A stretch of 37,348 nt of DNA from Pseudomonadota bacterium (GTDB taxonomy: Bacteria > Pseudomonadota > Gammaproteobacteria > GCA-001735895), in contig JADFJT010000017.1 of the NCBI GenBank assembly GCA_022566015.1, forward strand, positions 1-37,348, written 5' to 3'. Under the pieces are notes generated by a model. That model was not told the origin of the DNA. It saw nothing but the letters and a program-made list of their open reading frames with translations, and did not search any database. Each line of letters opens with the position of its first letter. Positions within the stretch are counted from its first letter, which is position 1. A program made the translations under genes and the position numbers. Positions 18,472 through 29,680 of this stretch are shown here, piece after piece.

Positions 18472-20067
18472 ATGCTAAAATCCAGCGCTTTTAATACGAA
18501 TAAACCTACCCCGCTCTTGGCCTCATTAATCAAATCAACGCTTTCTGTCGGATCTATGACCTTCCTGTCACGTGTGGTTGGACTCGCGCGTGATATCGTG
18601 ATCGCGCGATTTTTTGACGCTGGTGATTCCACTGACGCATTTTTCGTCGCCTTCAAGATCCCCAACTTTCTCCGCCGTTTATTTGCCGAGGGCGCATTTT
18701 CACTCGCTTTCGTACCAGTACTCACCGAATACCGTAGCCAGCATAGCGCCGCTCAGGTAAAAGATTTGATCGATCGTGTGGCTGGAACGCTAGGCGTGAT
18801 ACTGCTGATTTTAAGTCTATTTGGCGTGCTTGCATCGCCCGTGATAGTCACCATTGTTGCCGCCGGCTTCATCGATCAACCCGAAAAATTTAACCTGACA
18901 GCCGATATGTTACGTATCACCTTTCCGTATATTTTACTGATTTCGATGACCGCGATGGCCGGTGGAATACTGAACACCTGGAAGCATTTTGCAGTCCCGG
19001 CATTCACGCCGGTGCTGCTAAACCTGAGCATGATCGGCTGTGCATTCTGGCTAAGCCCGCACCTGGATTTACCCATTACCGCTTTAGCCTGGGGCGTATT
19101 ACTGGCCGGCGTCGTACAGTTATTATTCCAGCTGCCATTTCTGTATGCCGAAGGCCTGCTACCCAAACCTGCCTGGGGATGGCGTCACGAGGGCGTGCAG
19201 AAAATAATCAAGTTAATGATTCCTGCCCTGTTCGGTTCATCGGTGGCGCAGATTAATTTATTGTTCGATACCTTTATAGCCTCGTTTCTGATTTCAGGCA
19301 GCGTCACCTGGTTGTACTTCTCAGACCGGCTGCTCGAATTTCCGCTCGGTGTTTTTGGCATCGCGCTGGCTACAGTGGTGTTGCCCAACCTGTCAGAGGC
19401 GCATTATAAAAAAGGCTCGAAGCACTTTAATCATACTCTGCAATGGGCGGTAATGCTTTCTTTGTTAATCGCTACTCCGGCCACTATCGGTCTATTTCTG
19501 CTGTCACAACCCATTCTTGTGACCTTGTTTGAATACGGTGCATTTCAAAACAACGACTCGATGATGGCGGCTTACAGCCTGATGGCATACAGCCTTGGAC
19601 TGCCGGCTATGATATTGATCAAAATTCTGGCCAGTGGATTTTATGCGCGCCAGGATACCAGGACTCCTGTACGCATTGGCATTCAGGCCATGTGTCTAAA
19701 TATGGTGTTGAACATCGTGTTTGTCTTGTCGATGTTGAAATACGATTTCATCGCGCCGCATGTCGGTCTCGCTCTGGCCACCACCGCATCGGCCTACTTC
19801 AATGCAGCAATGCTTGCTTTGGCCCTTAAAAAGAAATCTATTATCGAAGGCTTCGCAGTATTTGCTCTGCCCGTGTTAAAAATACTAATCGCCTGTTGCG
19901 CGATGTCACTGGTCATATTGTGGTTATCGCCAGCGGCCGAAGCCTGGAACCAATGGCAATGGTTTGAGCGGGCTTATCAACTTGGCTGGCTCATTTCCTC
20001 TGCTATCTTATGCTACGCACTTATGCTTCGGATAATGGGAATTCGGCGCCGCCATTTCGCGCTCTGA
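18472..20067 (+). CDS. murJ: lipid II flippase MurJ (MviN)
   Basis: [55 protein letters not shown]; multi-TM; next to rpsT and ribF. Confidence 0.95.
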   Translation: MLKSSAFNTNKPTPLLASLIKSTLSVGSMTFLSRVVGLARDIVIARFFDAGDSTDAFFVAFKIPNFLRRLFAEGAFSLAFVPVLTEYRSQHSAAQVKDLIDRVAGTLGVILLILSLFGVLASPVIVTIVAAGFIDQPEKFNLTADMLRITFPYILLISMTAMAGGILNTWKHFAVPAFTPVLLNLSMIGCAFWLSPHLDLPITALAWGVLLAGVVQLLFQLPFLYAEGLLPKPAWGWRHEGVQKIIKLMIPALFGSSVAQINLLFDTFIASFLISGSVTWLYFSDRLLEFPLGVFGIALATVVLPNLSEAHYKKGSKHFNHTLQWAVMLSLLIATPATIGLFLLSQPILVTLFEYGAFQNNDSMMAAYSLMAYSLGLPAMILIKILASGFYARQDTRTPVRIGIQAMCLNMVLNIVFVLSMLKYDFIAPHVGLALATTASAYFNAAMLALALKKKSIIEGFAVFALPVLKILIACCAMSLVILWLSPAAEAWNQWQWFERAYQLGWLISSAILCYALMLRIMGIRRRHFAL

Positions 20068-20089
20068 AAAACAAATAACGCTTACTTTC

Positions 20090-21019
20090 ATGCAGCTTAT
20101 CCGCGGACTACATAATCTGACTCGACCCTTACCCGCCAGTGCGGTAACAATCGGCAATTTCGATGGTATCCACCTCGGCCATCAACAGGTTTTAAAACAA
20201 CTTAAATCGGTAGCCGCTGAATATCGCATCCCTGCTGTCGTGATGATTTTTGAGCCGCAGCCGATCGAATATTTTGCTGGCGATAAGGCACCGAAGCGGC
20301 TATCGAGATTTCGAGAAAAACTGGCTTACCTGAAGTCCCAGCAAATCGATTACCTGCTGTGTCTGAAGTTTAACCAGCATATGGCCCAGCTCTCGGCCGA
20401 AGACTTTATTCAACAGATACTGGTCGCGCGGCTCAACGTTCGCCATCTGGTCATCGGCGACGATTTCCGTTTCGGCAAAAATCGCACTGGTAATTTCGAG
20501 CTGTTGCAGGTTTTTGGCCGACGAAACAATTTTGTCGTGGAGAATACCGACACCCTGTTGATCGATGGCGCACGGGTAAGTAGCACGCGAATTCGCGAAA
20601 GTATTCAAATTGATGATTTTGAAAAAGCAGCACAGCTTTTAGGGCGGCCCTACTCTTTGGGCGGCAAGATTGCACACGGAAAAAAGCTGGGGCGCGAACT
20701 TGGTTATCCTACGATTAATATTAAAATGGGCGACAATACTCTGATCGTTAAAGGAATATTTGCGGTAATTGTAAAAGGCATAGATAATCGCGTGCTACAG
20801 GGTGTGGCCAGCATTGGCACGCGCCCGACGGTAGACGGCGTCGATACTATCCTCGAAGTTTTTATTCTCGATTTCGACCAGGATGTGTACGGCCAAAGCG
20901 TCGAAGTCGAATTTTTGTACAAAATACGCGATGAACAGAAATTCGAATCACTACATGAACTGGGTATCAACATCGAAACCGACGTGATTCTGGCCAAACG
21001 ATACTTTAGCAAGATCTGA
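20090..21019 (+). CDS. ribF: bifunctional riboflavin kinase/FAD synthetase
   Basis: AVTIGNFDGIHLGHQQVL, VIGDDFRFGKNRTGNFELL, GRPYSLGGKIAHGKKLGRELGYPTINI. Confidence 0.95.
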   Translation: MQLIRGLHNLTRPLPASAVTIGNFDGIHLGHQQVLKQLKSVAAEYRIPAVVMIFEPQPIEYFAGDKAPKRLSRFREKLAYLKSQQIDYLLCLKFNQHMAQLSAEDFIQQILVARLNVRHLVIGDDFRFGKNRTGNFELLQVFGRRNNFVVENTDTLLIDGARVSSTRIRESIQIDDFEKAAQLLGRPYSLGGKIAHGKKLGRELGYPTINIKMGDNTLIVKGIFAVIVKGIDNRVLQGVASIGTRPTVDGVDTILEVFILDFDQDVYGQSVEVEFLYKIRDEQKFESLHELGINIETDVILAKRYFSKI

Positions 21020-21070
21020 ATTATTCAGAAGATATTTCAACACATTACTAGACAGGCATGTAAAACCCTT

Positions 21071-23920
21071 GTGACCGATTACAAATCAACCTTAAACCTA
21101 CCCAACACCGACTTCCCGATGCGTGGCAATCTTGCCAACAAGGAGCCCGAGCGCCTGAAGAAATGGCAGGATCAAAAGCTGTACCAGAAAATTCGTGCGG
21201 CTCGTTCCGGAAAAAAACGCTACATACTCCACGATGGCCCACCCTATGCAAACGGTGATATTCATATCGGTCATGCGGTGAATAAGATTTTGAAGGATAT
21301 GATTGTCAAAGCCAGGACGCTCAATGGTGAAGACGCCCCTTACGTGCCAGGCTGGGATTGTCACGGATTACCGATCGAACACCAGGTAGAGAAAAAAATG
21401 GGCAAGGCAGGCGTCAAGGTTGGCGCTGACGAATTCCGTCAGGCCTGTCGCGATTACGCCCTCAAACAAATCGAAAGGCAAAAAATAGATTTTATCCGCC
21501 TCGGTGTACTCGGTGACTGGGATGATCCCTACCTGACGATGAAATTCGAAACCGAGGCCAATATTGTCCGCTCTCTTGGAATAATCGTCGCCAATGGCCA
21601 TCTACTCCGAGGCGACAAGCCGGTGCACTGGTGTACCGATTGCGGGTCGGCGCTGGCCGAAGCCGAGGTCGATTATAAGGATAAAAACTCCCCGGCCATC
21701 GACGTAAAATTCCCCGTTATCGACGAAGAATCTTTCATCAATGCCTTACACATTGCGCCCGGCCATCCCGGTGAGGGGCCGTTATCAGTACTGATCTGGA
21801 CCACGACGCCCTGGACCATTCCGGCCAACATGGCGGTCTCGCTCAACCCCAACTACGAATACGTTGTCGCCCAAATCGATGGACCAAACGGCAAAGAACG
21901 TCTCCTGCTGGCCGAAGATTTGATGAAGGATTCGATGGCGCGTTACGGCATCGAGGAATATGCGGTGATTGCTTACGGCAAGGGCGAACTGCTCGAAAAT
22001 CAACGATTGAAGCATCCGATTTACGAGCGCGAGTCACTAATGGTAATAGGAGATCACGTCACGCTCGAAGCGGGTACCGGGGCAGTTCATACCGCACCCG
22101 GTCACGGCCTGGATGACTTTACCATCGGCAAGAAGTACGGACTCGATATCTATAATCCGGTCGGTGACAATGGTTGCTTTCTGGAGAACACCGAGTATTT
22201 CGCTGGCGAACACGTTTTTAACGCCAACGACCATATCATCGAGGTTTTAAAGCAAAAAGGCACGCTACAGCACGAAGAAAAGTTGCTGCACAGCTACCCG
22301 CACTGCTGGCGGCATAAAACACCGATCATATTTCGCGCCACGCCACAATGGTTCATCAGCATGGAACAGGCTGACCTGCGCGAACTGGCTTTGCGGGAAA
22401 TTAAAAAAGTGCATTGGGTGCCCTCCTGGGGACAGGCGCGTATCGAAAGTATGATCGAGAAACGACCCGACTGGTGTATCTCGCGCCAGCGTTTTTGGGG
22501 GGTGCCAATTACGCTTTTCGTAAATAAGGAATCACAGGAATTACACCCCAAAACTGCCGAATTATTCGAACAGGTCGCACAACGTATCGAGCGCGAGGGG
22601 ATTCAGGCCTGGTTTTCGATGACCGCAGAAGACTTACTCGGCGATGATGCTCAGTATTATACCAAGGTTACCGATACGCTAGACGTCTGGTTCGATTCGG
22701 GCACGACCCATTACAGTGTTTTGCAAAATGACGACCGATTTGATTTTCCTGCCGATATGTATCTGGAAGGCTCCGATCAACACCGTGGCTGGTTCCATTC
22801 ATCGCTACTAGCCTCTTGCGCGATGCACGGCAAGGCACCCTACCGCCAGGTATTGACCCATGGATTTACGGTTGATTCGAAAGGTATGAAAATGTCTAAA
22901 TCGGTCGGAAATGTGATCGCGCCGATCAAGATCACTAACACCCTGGGGGCCGATATTTTGCGCCTTTGGGTGGCGTCTACCGATTATTCCGGTGAAATGT
23001 CTATATCGGACGAAATTTTGAAGCGAACCACCGATTTGTATCGACGAATTCGTAATACGCTGCGCTTCCTGCTAGCCAATATAAATGGCTTCGACCCGCA
23101 GCAGGATTTAGTTGGAGCATCCGAGCTACTCGCGCTCGACCGTTGGATTATCGCGCAAACTCTATCCCTGCAAATAGAAATACAGGGACTTTATGACACT
23201 TACCAATTTCACATAGCGGTACAGAAAATACACAATTTTTGTTCAGAAACACTGGGCGGATACTACCTCGATGTGATCAAGGACAGGCAATATACCACAC
23301 AGGCCAACTCGTTAGCACGCCGGTCATGCCAGAGCGCGATGTACCATGTAACCGAAGCGATGACGCGCTGGATCGTGCCGATATTAAGTTTTAGTGCCGA
23401 TGAAGTGTGGGAAAATATGCCCGGCGAGCGGGACGACCTGGGCGTTTTCACCGCCGAGTGGTACGACGGCCTGTTCGCTTACGAAAGCGATCAAATAAAA
23501 CCTGAAGTCTGGGATCTGCTGGATCAGATTCGCGCAGAAGTAACGAAAAAGCTCGAAGGTTTACGCCAGGCTGGTCAGATCGGTTCGGGCCTCGATGCTG
23601 AGGTGACGATATATGCAAACCAGTCATTGATAGACCAATTACAGGTTATCGAGGATGAATTGCGTTTTGTGCTGATTACCTCCGAAGCCCGGTTGTCGCT
23701 GATTAGTAATTTAAAAAATGATGATTTACAAAACGCCGAACCCATACGGCTCGAAGGCGATCACCAATTTGTCGTCGATGCGATCGCAAGCAAACATACC
23801 AAATGCGTACGTTGCTGGCATCACCGCGAAGAAGTGGGTAGTCACACTGTCCATCCAGAATTGTGTGGGCGTTGCATCGAGAACGTCGATGGTGCAGGTG
23901 AAATCAGACGATATGCCTAA
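21071..23920 (+). CDS. ileS: isoleucyl-tRNA synthetase
   Basis: [23 protein letters not shown] (HIGH), KMSKS, C-terminal [11 protein letters not shown]...CGRCIENV zinc motif; GTG start. Confidence 0.97.
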   Translation: MTDYKSTLNLPNTDFPMRGNLANKEPERLKKWQDQKLYQKIRAARSGKKRYILHDGPPYANGDIHIGHAVNKILKDMIVKARTLNGEDAPYVPGWDCHGLPIEHQVEKKMGKAGVKVGADEFRQACRDYALKQIERQKIDFIRLGVLGDWDDPYLTMKFETEANIVRSLGIIVANGHLLRGDKPVHWCTDCGSALAEAEVDYKDKNSPAIDVKFPVIDEESFINALHIAPGHPGEGPLSVLIWTTTPWTIPANMAVSLNPNYEYVVAQIDGPNGKERLLLAEDLMKDSMARYGIEEYAVIAYGKGELLENQRLKHPIYERESLMVIGDHVTLEAGTGAVHTAPGHGLDDFTIGKKYGLDIYNPVGDNGCFLENTEYFAGEHVFNANDHIIEVLKQKGTLQHEEKLLHSYPHCWRHKTPIIFRATPQWFISMEQADLRELALREIKKVHWVPSWGQARIESMIEKRPDWCISRQRFWGVPITLFVNKESQELHPKTAELFEQVAQRIEREGIQAWFSMTAEDLLGDDAQYYTKVTDTLDVWFDSGTTHYSVLQNDDRFDFPADMYLEGSDQHRGWFHSSLLASCAMHGKAPYRQVLTHGFTVDSKGMKMSKSVGNVIAPIKITNTLGADILRLWVASTDYSGEMSISDEILKRTTDLYRRIRNTLRFLLANINGFDPQQDLVGASELLALDRWIIAQTLSLQIEIQGLYDTYQFHIAVQKIHNFCSETLGGYYLDVIKDRQYTTQANSLARRSCQSAMYHVTEAMTRWIVPILSFSADEVWENMPGERDDLGVFTAEWYDGLFAYESDQIKPEVWDLLDQIRAEVTKKLEGLRQAGQIGSGLDAEVTIYANQSLIDQLQVIEDELRFVLITSEARLSLISNLKNDDLQNAEPIRLEGDHQFVVDAIASKHTKCVRCWHHREEVGSHTVHPELCGRCIENVDGAGEIRRYA

Positions 23921-24392
23921 GCTACTATGGATTAGCCTACTGGTGGTAGCCCTGGATCAATTGTCTAAATTTGTTGCCGAGTCATTGCTATCCCCACACC
24001 AGGCGGTCAACGTGCTGCCCTTTTTTGACTGGTATTTGACCTATAATAGCGGTGCAGCATTTAGTTTTCTCGCAGGTGCCGGTGGTTGGCAACGCTGGTT
24101 TTTTACCGCGACGACCGTGGTGATCAGTATTGTGTTATATTTCTGGATCAGGAAGCTACCACGAACTGACAGAGTAACCGGTATTTCTCTGAGTTTGATA
24201 CTCGGAGGGGCAATCGGCAACCTGATCGACCGTATCTACCTGGGTTATGTGATCGATTACATCCAGGTTTGGCTCGGCTCTTACCCGTGGCCAGCGTTCA
24301 ATGTCGCCGACGCAGCTATTAGTGTCGGTGCGGTAATACTGATTGTAGGTAGTTTTATGAAACCGACAAAATCGGCAAAACCAGGAAATTAA
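23913..24392 (+). CDS. lspA: lipoprotein signal peptidase
   Basis: [52 protein letters not shown]; start MPKLLW overlaps ileS stop. Confidence 0.95.
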   Translation: MPKLLWISLLVVALDQLSKFVAESLLSPHQAVNVLPFFDWYLTYNSGAAFSFLAGAGGWQRWFFTATTVVISIVLYFWIRKLPRTDRVTGISLSLILGGAIGNLIDRIYLGYVIDYIQVWLGSYPWPAFNVADAAISVGAVILIVGSFMKPTKSAKPGN

Positions 24393-24395
24393 CTA

Positions 24396-25325
24396 ATGGA
24401 AGTTCTGCTCGCCAACCCACGCGGTTTTTGCGCAGGCGTCGATCGCGCTATCGAAATAGTCGAACGCGCTATCCAGTTATTTGGTGCGCCCATCTATGTA
24501 CGCCACGAAGTGGTGCATAACCGATACGTGGTTAACGACCTGAATCAGAAAGGTGCGATCTTCGTCGACGAACTCGACCAGGTACCCGATAACGGCACGG
24601 TTATTTTTAGCGCGCACGGGGTTTCCAAAGCAGTACAGAATGAAGCCAAACGACGCGGATTAAAAGTTTTCGATGCCACCTGCCCGCTGGTCACCAAGGT
24701 ACACATGGAGGTTAGTCGATACAGTCGTAAAGGCATAGAAACGATCCTGATCGGCCACAAAGGTCATCCAGAAGTCGAAGGTACGATGGGCCAATACGAC
24801 AAATCCCACGGTGGTGACATCTATCTGGTGGAGTCATCCGAAGATGTGGGTAATTTAAACATTAGAAATCCAGAAGAATTGCGATATGTCACGCAAACGA
24901 CACTGTCCAAAGACGACACTTCGGTGGTTATCGATACCCTGTACCGATATTTTCCCAGGATCCAGGGGCCTAAGAAAGATGATATTTGCTACGCCACGCA
25001 AAATCGCCAGGACGCCACCAAACTACTGGCCGAACATTGCGACCTGATCCTGGTAGTGGGTTCCAAAAACAGCTCCAACTCCAACCGCCTACGAGAAATA
25101 GCCGAAAACAGCAATATCGATGGCTACCTGATCGATAGTGCCGAAGATATACAACTCGACTGGTTCAAAAATAAAAGCCGAATTGGCCTAACCGCAGGCG
25201 CTTCAGCACCCGAGCTACTGGTGCAAAACGTAATCGAATTCCTCACCGACAATGGCGTAAGCTCGGTTTCGTCACTGGGCTTTGGCGAAGATATGGTATT
25301 TTCACTACCCAAGGCATTGCGCTAG
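24396..25325 (+). CDS. ispH: 4-hydroxy-3-methylbut-2-enyl diphosphate reductase
   Basis: [69 protein letters not shown]. Confidence 0.97.
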   Translation: MEVLLANPRGFCAGVDRAIEIVERAIQLFGAPIYVRHEVVHNRYVVNDLNQKGAIFVDELDQVPDNGTVIFSAHGVSKAVQNEAKRRGLKVFDATCPLVTKVHMEVSRYSRKGIETILIGHKGHPEVEGTMGQYDKSHGGDIYLVESSEDVGNLNIRNPEELRYVTQTTLSKDDTSVVIDTLYRYFPRIQGPKKDDICYATQNRQDATKLLAEHCDLILVVGSKNSSNSNRLREIAENSNIDGYLIDSAEDIQLDWFKNKSRIGLTAGASAPELLVQNVIEFLTDNGVSSVSSLGFGEDMVFSLPKALR

Positions 25326-25436
25326 CAAATCAAGGCCGTCCCAGTATAAAAAATATCCTAAAGAACAATAATTGCCAGTGACTAAGTACGGATAGCGTAA
25401 CGTCCTGTAAAAAATTCCGTCGGTTACATCTCGATA

Positions 25437-25556
25437 GGAAGGCTGCCTCGGGTGAATGACCACAAAACCGTATTTTTCAGGGATGAAAAATCCGAGCGCC
25501 CACGGATGGGTTTACAGCGTGTTTTTTGGGCTTTCACCCTAGGTAGTCTGCTACCC
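25437..25556. repeat. palindromic intergenic element with inverted ends (REP/MITE-like)
   Basis: GCTGCCTCGGGTGAATG near 25442 and inverted CTTTCACCCTAGGTAGTC at 25531-25548; internal perfect hairpin ATTTTTCA-GGGA-TGAAAAAT (25472-25491). Confidence 0.55.
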
Positions 25557-25609
25557 ATAAAAAGAAGCGTATAAATACCAAAATTACAGTTATGGTTTAC
25601 GTTAAATAG

Positions 25610-25632
25610 ATTCCGGGTCTTACGCCCGGAAT
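25610..25632. repeat. perfect palindrome ATTCCGGG-TCTTACG-CCCGGAAT (REP-like)
   Basis: 8-bp perfect stem, 7-nt loop; no U-tract following on either strand. Confidence 0.6.
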
Positions 25633-25646
25633 GACGGGGTTCCTTT

Positions 25647-27722
25647 TTATACCACCCGAAACTTAATTCGAAATTCAGCCCCCGGCTCGCAATTGACCAC
25701 ATCCACTTCACCATCCATACCCACGGTCAATTGATGCACCAGTGCGAGACCTATGCCCGTGCCAACGGTTTCGCGGGTGAGTTCATTTTCACTGCGGTAA
25801 AATAATCTGAAAATCTTCTTCATCTGGTCTTTGGCGATACCCGGGCCAAAGTCTCGAATACTGAATCGCACCCATCGCTGCTGTAGTAACTGAACACGAA
25901 ACTGCACTGTCTTAATCTTCGCATCGTTTGAAAACTTGATCGCATTATCGACCAGGTTAATGATGATCTGGGTCATCCAGTCCGGGTCTAGATTCAGTTT
26001 CAAAGTATTAACGGATTCGCCAATGTCCAGTTCAAGCGTAAACCCAGCCTGATCGAGTTGGGATTGGAGTTTGGGCAGCAATTCTTTCACCAATGCATCC
26101 AGGCTAATGAATTCGCGCGTTGGTCCCTGCTCGTTGCGCGATAATCGAGCTAGCTGTAGTACATTGTTGATCAACCGCGATAAGCGCTCACTCTCGTTGA
26201 AGATAAAGTCATAATAGGTCTGTTTACGCGCCTCGTCAGCCCAGCCTTCGCGCAGCATTTCCGCGTACATGCGAATCGAGGTCAGCGGGGTTTTCAATTC
26301 GTGACTGACGGCCGATACAAAGTCCTGCTGCTGCCGCCCGAGCGCAATTTGACGTGCACCGAGCCTGTACAATGAAATAAATCCACCCACCAGCACGAGC
26401 GCCAGGATCAGCGCGATCCAGACGATAACCTGGGCACCGGCGCCGACCTGTAATCGTGCGAGACTAAATATCAATTCGATGTCACTGAATGGATCCAGCA
26501 GTCGTGTCTGGTATAACAATTCATTGCCCCGATTTGATACTTCAGTGCTATCAGTATTAGCGCTCGAACCATATAGAGTCAGAATGCTACCCTGATAAGC
26601 CACGACCAGATCACTGGTCGAAGACAGTGCCGACTGGTGAAACGCAGGTTCAACTAATGGGTCGATAAACCGCTCGGGATCGAGCAACAGGCCCTGTACG
26701 TAGCGCTCCTGGTTACGCCATACGCTGCGAAACAAAACGAAGTGCCCACTATCGAGCAGGCTAAGCTCAAACGGGCCCACCTCGCTTTCAAAGGTACGAA
26801 TCCTGACCCCCGTTTGACCACCGCCAGGAAGCCGGGACTCCGCAATTACATCATCGGACAGGGTAAGTGCGTCCAGCTCATTGCCAAATCCTGATGCTGG
26901 CAGGCTTTCCGGTAATATGGCTATTTGCCTGCGTAACGTTTTCTCCGTTCGTACCCGTTCATTATCCAGCGATTTTTTGCGCAATGGCCGCGCGGCTATT
27001 TGATAGTTTTCTGCCAGATCCAAATCCTCTACCCGTCCCACCAGGCTGGACGACTCAAGCTTAAGACTATCCTTCCTTTTCCTGTTTTTTAACTGGTCGA
27101 ATGCCATTTGCCCCTGCACGCTCAATTCCATGCTTTCGGCAGGCGCGCTCATAAAACTAGCTGGAGACTCGGCGACGATTACTCTCTCTTCCTGCTCTAA
27201 CATTCCGATTTTTTGCGGTTGCAGGAGGGCTGCAGGCAATTCCTCACTCGCGTCGGCTTTCTTGACCAGTCGATTTTGACTCAGGATATCGCGAAGACTA
27301 ATGGCCTTATCCTCACGTTGGCGCAATTCACTGGATGAAATCCCATAACTTGACGCATTGGTTTTCGGTAGTATCGGAGTTTCAAGCTGACCCTGTGCAT
27401 CGACCTGAAAATATCCGATTAACCCGGGAATATCTGATTTGAGCGGAAATTCCGATAAGGGTGAACGTTGCAGGAAAGTCGATCCATCCCCCCCTGCTAC
27501 GTTGAGAAACTCATAATCAGCAAAGGACCGGTTTTCTTCGCGCTGCATCAACTCGGCAAATTGAGCCTGGATGCGTAGCGTCAATTCTCTGGCTAACTGC
27601 TGGTGTTGATAAAATACTTCCCACTTCAACTGCGCATAAGCCTGATAGACCAGAATCGCGCTCGGTAACGCGAGTGCAATAAATAAAATAAGCAGTAATA
27701 ATTTAAGGCGAGGAATACTCAT
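25647..27722 (-). CDS. membrane sensor histidine kinase with large extracytoplasmic domain
   Basis: N-terminal TM LLLLILFIALALPSAILV, second TM VIVWIALILALVLVGGFISLY, H-box VSAVSHELKTPLTSIRMYAEML, N-box IIINLVDNAIKFS, G-box RDFGPGI, GTGIGLALV. Confidence 0.93.
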   Translation of the reverse strand: MSIPRLKLLLLILFIALALPSAILVYQAYAQLKWEVFYQHQQLARELTLRIQAQFAELMQREENRSFADYEFLNVAGGDGSTFLQRSPLSEFPLKSDIPGLIGYFQVDAQGQLETPILPKTNASSYGISSSELRQREDKAISLRDILSQNRLVKKADASEELPAALLQPQKIGMLEQEERVIVAESPASFMSAPAESMELSVQGQMAFDQLKNRKRKDSLKLESSSLVGRVEDLDLAENYQIAARPLRKKSLDNERVRTEKTLRRQIAILPESLPASGFGNELDALTLSDDVIAESRLPGGGQTGVRIRTFESEVGPFELSLLDSGHFVLFRSVWRNQERYVQGLLLDPERFIDPLVEPAFHQSALSSTSDLVVAYQGSILTLYGSSANTDSTEVSNRGNELLYQTRLLDPFSDIELIFSLARLQVGAGAQVIVWIALILALVLVGGFISLYRLGARQIALGRQQQDFVSAVSHELKTPLTSIRMYAEMLREGWADEARKQTYYDFIFNESERLSRLINNVLQLARLSRNEQGPTREFISLDALVKELLPKLQSQLDQAGFTLELDIGESVNTLKLNLDPDWMTQIIINLVDNAIKFSNDAKIKTVQFRVQLLQQRWVRFSIRDFGPGIAKDQMKKIFRLFYRSENELTRETVGTGIGLALVHQLTVGMDGEVDVVNCEPGAEFRIKFRVV

Positions 27723-28426
27723 TCACTCATACTCACCATCAAACGGTATCCGGCTCCACGCACAGTAACGATCACCTCTGGATTAGAAGCATCCTGTTCA
27801 ATTTTACGGCGTAACTTCGCGATGTGAATATCGACAGTTCGGGTTTCAATTTCCATCTGACTGGCGTAACCCCACACCTTGACCAGCAATTCTTCTCGCG
27901 AAACCGGCCGCCCGGCCTGGCTGTTGAGATACTCCAGGACATCCATTTCTCTGCGCGTGAATACTACGTCGTCCCCGGCGCATAAATTTTGCGTATCGAT
28001 CAATAGGCCATTTTTAAGATGGATTTCTGCCTCCATCTCATCTCCAATCCGGGCTCGGCGCAGCACTGCCTGCACACGCAAAACCAATTGGGTGACGGAG
28101 AAAGGTTTAGAGACATAGTCGTCGGCCCCGAGCGTCAAGCCTTGCACGATGTCTTCGTCGCTAGTTCGGGCAGTGAGCATGATCACAGGCTGATAACGAT
28201 CCTGTTGGCGAATTCGCTCGCAAATTTCGAACCCATTGATACCCGGCAGCATCACGTCAAGCAAAATCAGGTCATACAGTCCGCTCAGGGCCTTGCGTAA
28301 ACCCTCTTCGCCATGTTCGGCAAAATCAACATCGTAACCGTGATAGACGAACACATCCACCAGACCGGTGCGAATCGCGACCTCGTCTTCGACTATTAAC
28401 AAATGCATTTTTTTTACCATAGGCAA
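27719..28426 (-). CDS. OmpR/PhoB-family response regulator
   Basis: LLIVEDEVAIRTGL, LILLDVMLPGINGFE, ITLTARTSDEDIVQGLTLGADDYVSKPF-like block, winged-helix C-terminus VDIHIAKLRRKIE...VRGAGYRL; overlaps the HK gene by 4 nt. Confidence 0.95.
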   Translation of the reverse strand: MPMVKKMHLLIVEDEVAIRTGLVDVFVYHGYDVDFAEHGEEGLRKALSGLYDLILLDVMLPGINGFEICERIRQQDRYQPVIMLTARTSDEDIVQGLTLGADDYVSKPFSVTQLVLRVQAVLRRARIGDEMEAEIHLKNGLLIDTQNLCAGDDVVFTRREMDVLEYLNSQAGRPVSREELLVKVWGYASQMEIETRTVDIHIAKLRRKIEQDASNPEVIVTVRGAGYRLMVSMSE

Positions 28427-28453
28427 AGCCTAACATCCCCTGATTCTACGTTT

Positions 28454-28469
28454 GTAAATTTTTTGTAAA
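28454..28469 (+). promoter_or_regulatory. CpxR-like box GTAAA-N6-GTAAA in the RR / pspA-like divergent region
   Basis: GTAAATTTTTTGTAAA, two direct half-sites 11 bp apart; inverted half-site TTTAC at 28485-28489. Confidence 0.45.
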
Positions 28470-28567
28470 ACCTGCCCCGTAGATTTTACCTGATCCTGTC
28501 TATCAGAATTCACGACGTCTTCCTAGAATCTCTACAAGTTTCTAACACCCCTTTGGAGGTAAACCAG

Positions 28568-29095
28568 ATGGCATTAATCACCCGCATATCCCGCCTGTTC
28601 CAGGCGGACTTTCACGCGGTACTGGACCGCATAGAAGAACCCGATATTCAACTTAAGCAGGCGATTCGGGAGATGCAGTTTGAACTGCTACAGGACGAGC
28701 AACGCCTGGCCTTAATGCAACACGAGGCTGAATCGCTCTCAGACCGGGCAGCGCAATCTAAACATCAGCTGAGCGAATTCGGCACCGAACTAGACATATG
28801 TTTCAGTGCTAAAAAAGAGGACCTCGCCCGCGACTTGATCAGGCGCAAGCTCGAAACTGAAAGGCAATTGAGTACTACGGCGCTGCAGAGTAAAGCGAAT
28901 CAAACCTCGCTCAAAAACCTGCAACAACGCCTCGATGAAAATCGCCAGTCGCTCGACAACATGAAACAAAAGCTGGACTTGCTCACCGATAACGCTGGCC
29001 GCCCGGTCGAGGATCTTAATTCGAATACAGTCATTCGTAGCGAAGAGATCGAAATAGCATTTCTACGCGAAAAACAGAAGCGGGCTGCGTCATGA
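28568..29095 (+). CDS. PspA/IM30-family protein
   Basis: MALITRISRLFQADFHAVLDRIEEPDIQLKQAIREMQFELLQDEQRLALM; all-helical coiled coil; GGAGG 7 nt before ATG 28568. Confidence 0.85.
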   Translation: MALITRISRLFQADFHAVLDRIEEPDIQLKQAIREMQFELLQDEQRLALMQHEAESLSDRAAQSKHQLSEFGTELDICFSAKKEDLARDLIRRKLETERQLSTTALQSKANQTSLKNLQQRLDENRQSLDNMKQKLDLLTDNAGRPVEDLNSNTVIRSEEIEIAFLREKQKRAAS

Positions 29096-29658
29096 AGACA
29101 CCCGGCATTCTCGAAGGAACAAGTGTCGCGATTATTGCAAGCCTCGCTAGTGGCGTATTAGGTGCGCTGTTACCCATACTGGTTTCGAATGCAACAAGCG
29201 TACGAATCGTGATCGCGTCGCTGGCGCTCGCATACCTGTTATTCCTGTTAAAACGCAGTGCTGAACGCAGTGGGCGAGTCCTGATGATGGTCGCGTGGCT
29301 AATCGTAACGCTCGGCGCCTGGATACTCGACATTTCACTGCTCGGGTTTGTTCTGAGCCAGGCCACTACTATCTGGATCATTCGTTCGCTCTATTTTCAT
29401 TCGTCGATATTGCCTACCTTGCTTGATCTCGGACTGATTGCATTCGGCCTGACCGCGAGTGCATGGGCGATATTGCAAACCGGCAGCGTGGTGCTGGCGA
29501 TCTGGTGTTTCTTCTTAAGCCAGTCTTTATTCGGTCTGATACCCAGCTTCGGCGGTTCACGAGTCAGTTTCACCGACTTTAACACGGGGCATCACGATCG
29601 CTTTCAATCGGCCCATCGAGTAGCACTCGATGCGGTGCGGAAACTTTCAGCTCACTAA
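29092..29658 (+). CDS. multi-pass (about 6 TM) membrane protein of unknown function
   Basis: Successive hydrophobic segments; 4-nt overlap with pspA-like stop. Confidence 0.75.
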   Translation: MKTPGILEGTSVAIIASLASGVLGALLPILVSNATSVRIVIASLALAYLLFLLKRSAERSGRVLMMVAWLIVTLGAWILDISLLGFVLSQATTIWIIRSLYFHSSILPTLLDLGLIAFGLTASAWAILQTGSVVLAIWCFFLSQSLFGLIPSFGGSRVSFTDFNTGHHDRFQSAHRVALDAVRKLSAH

Positions 29659-29680
29659 TCACAACCAAGAGGTAAAAATC

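Noticed and set aside
25610-25632. Intrinsic terminator for the histidine kinase operon
   Set aside because: Strong stem but no U-tract on either strand; REP-like palindrome fits better.
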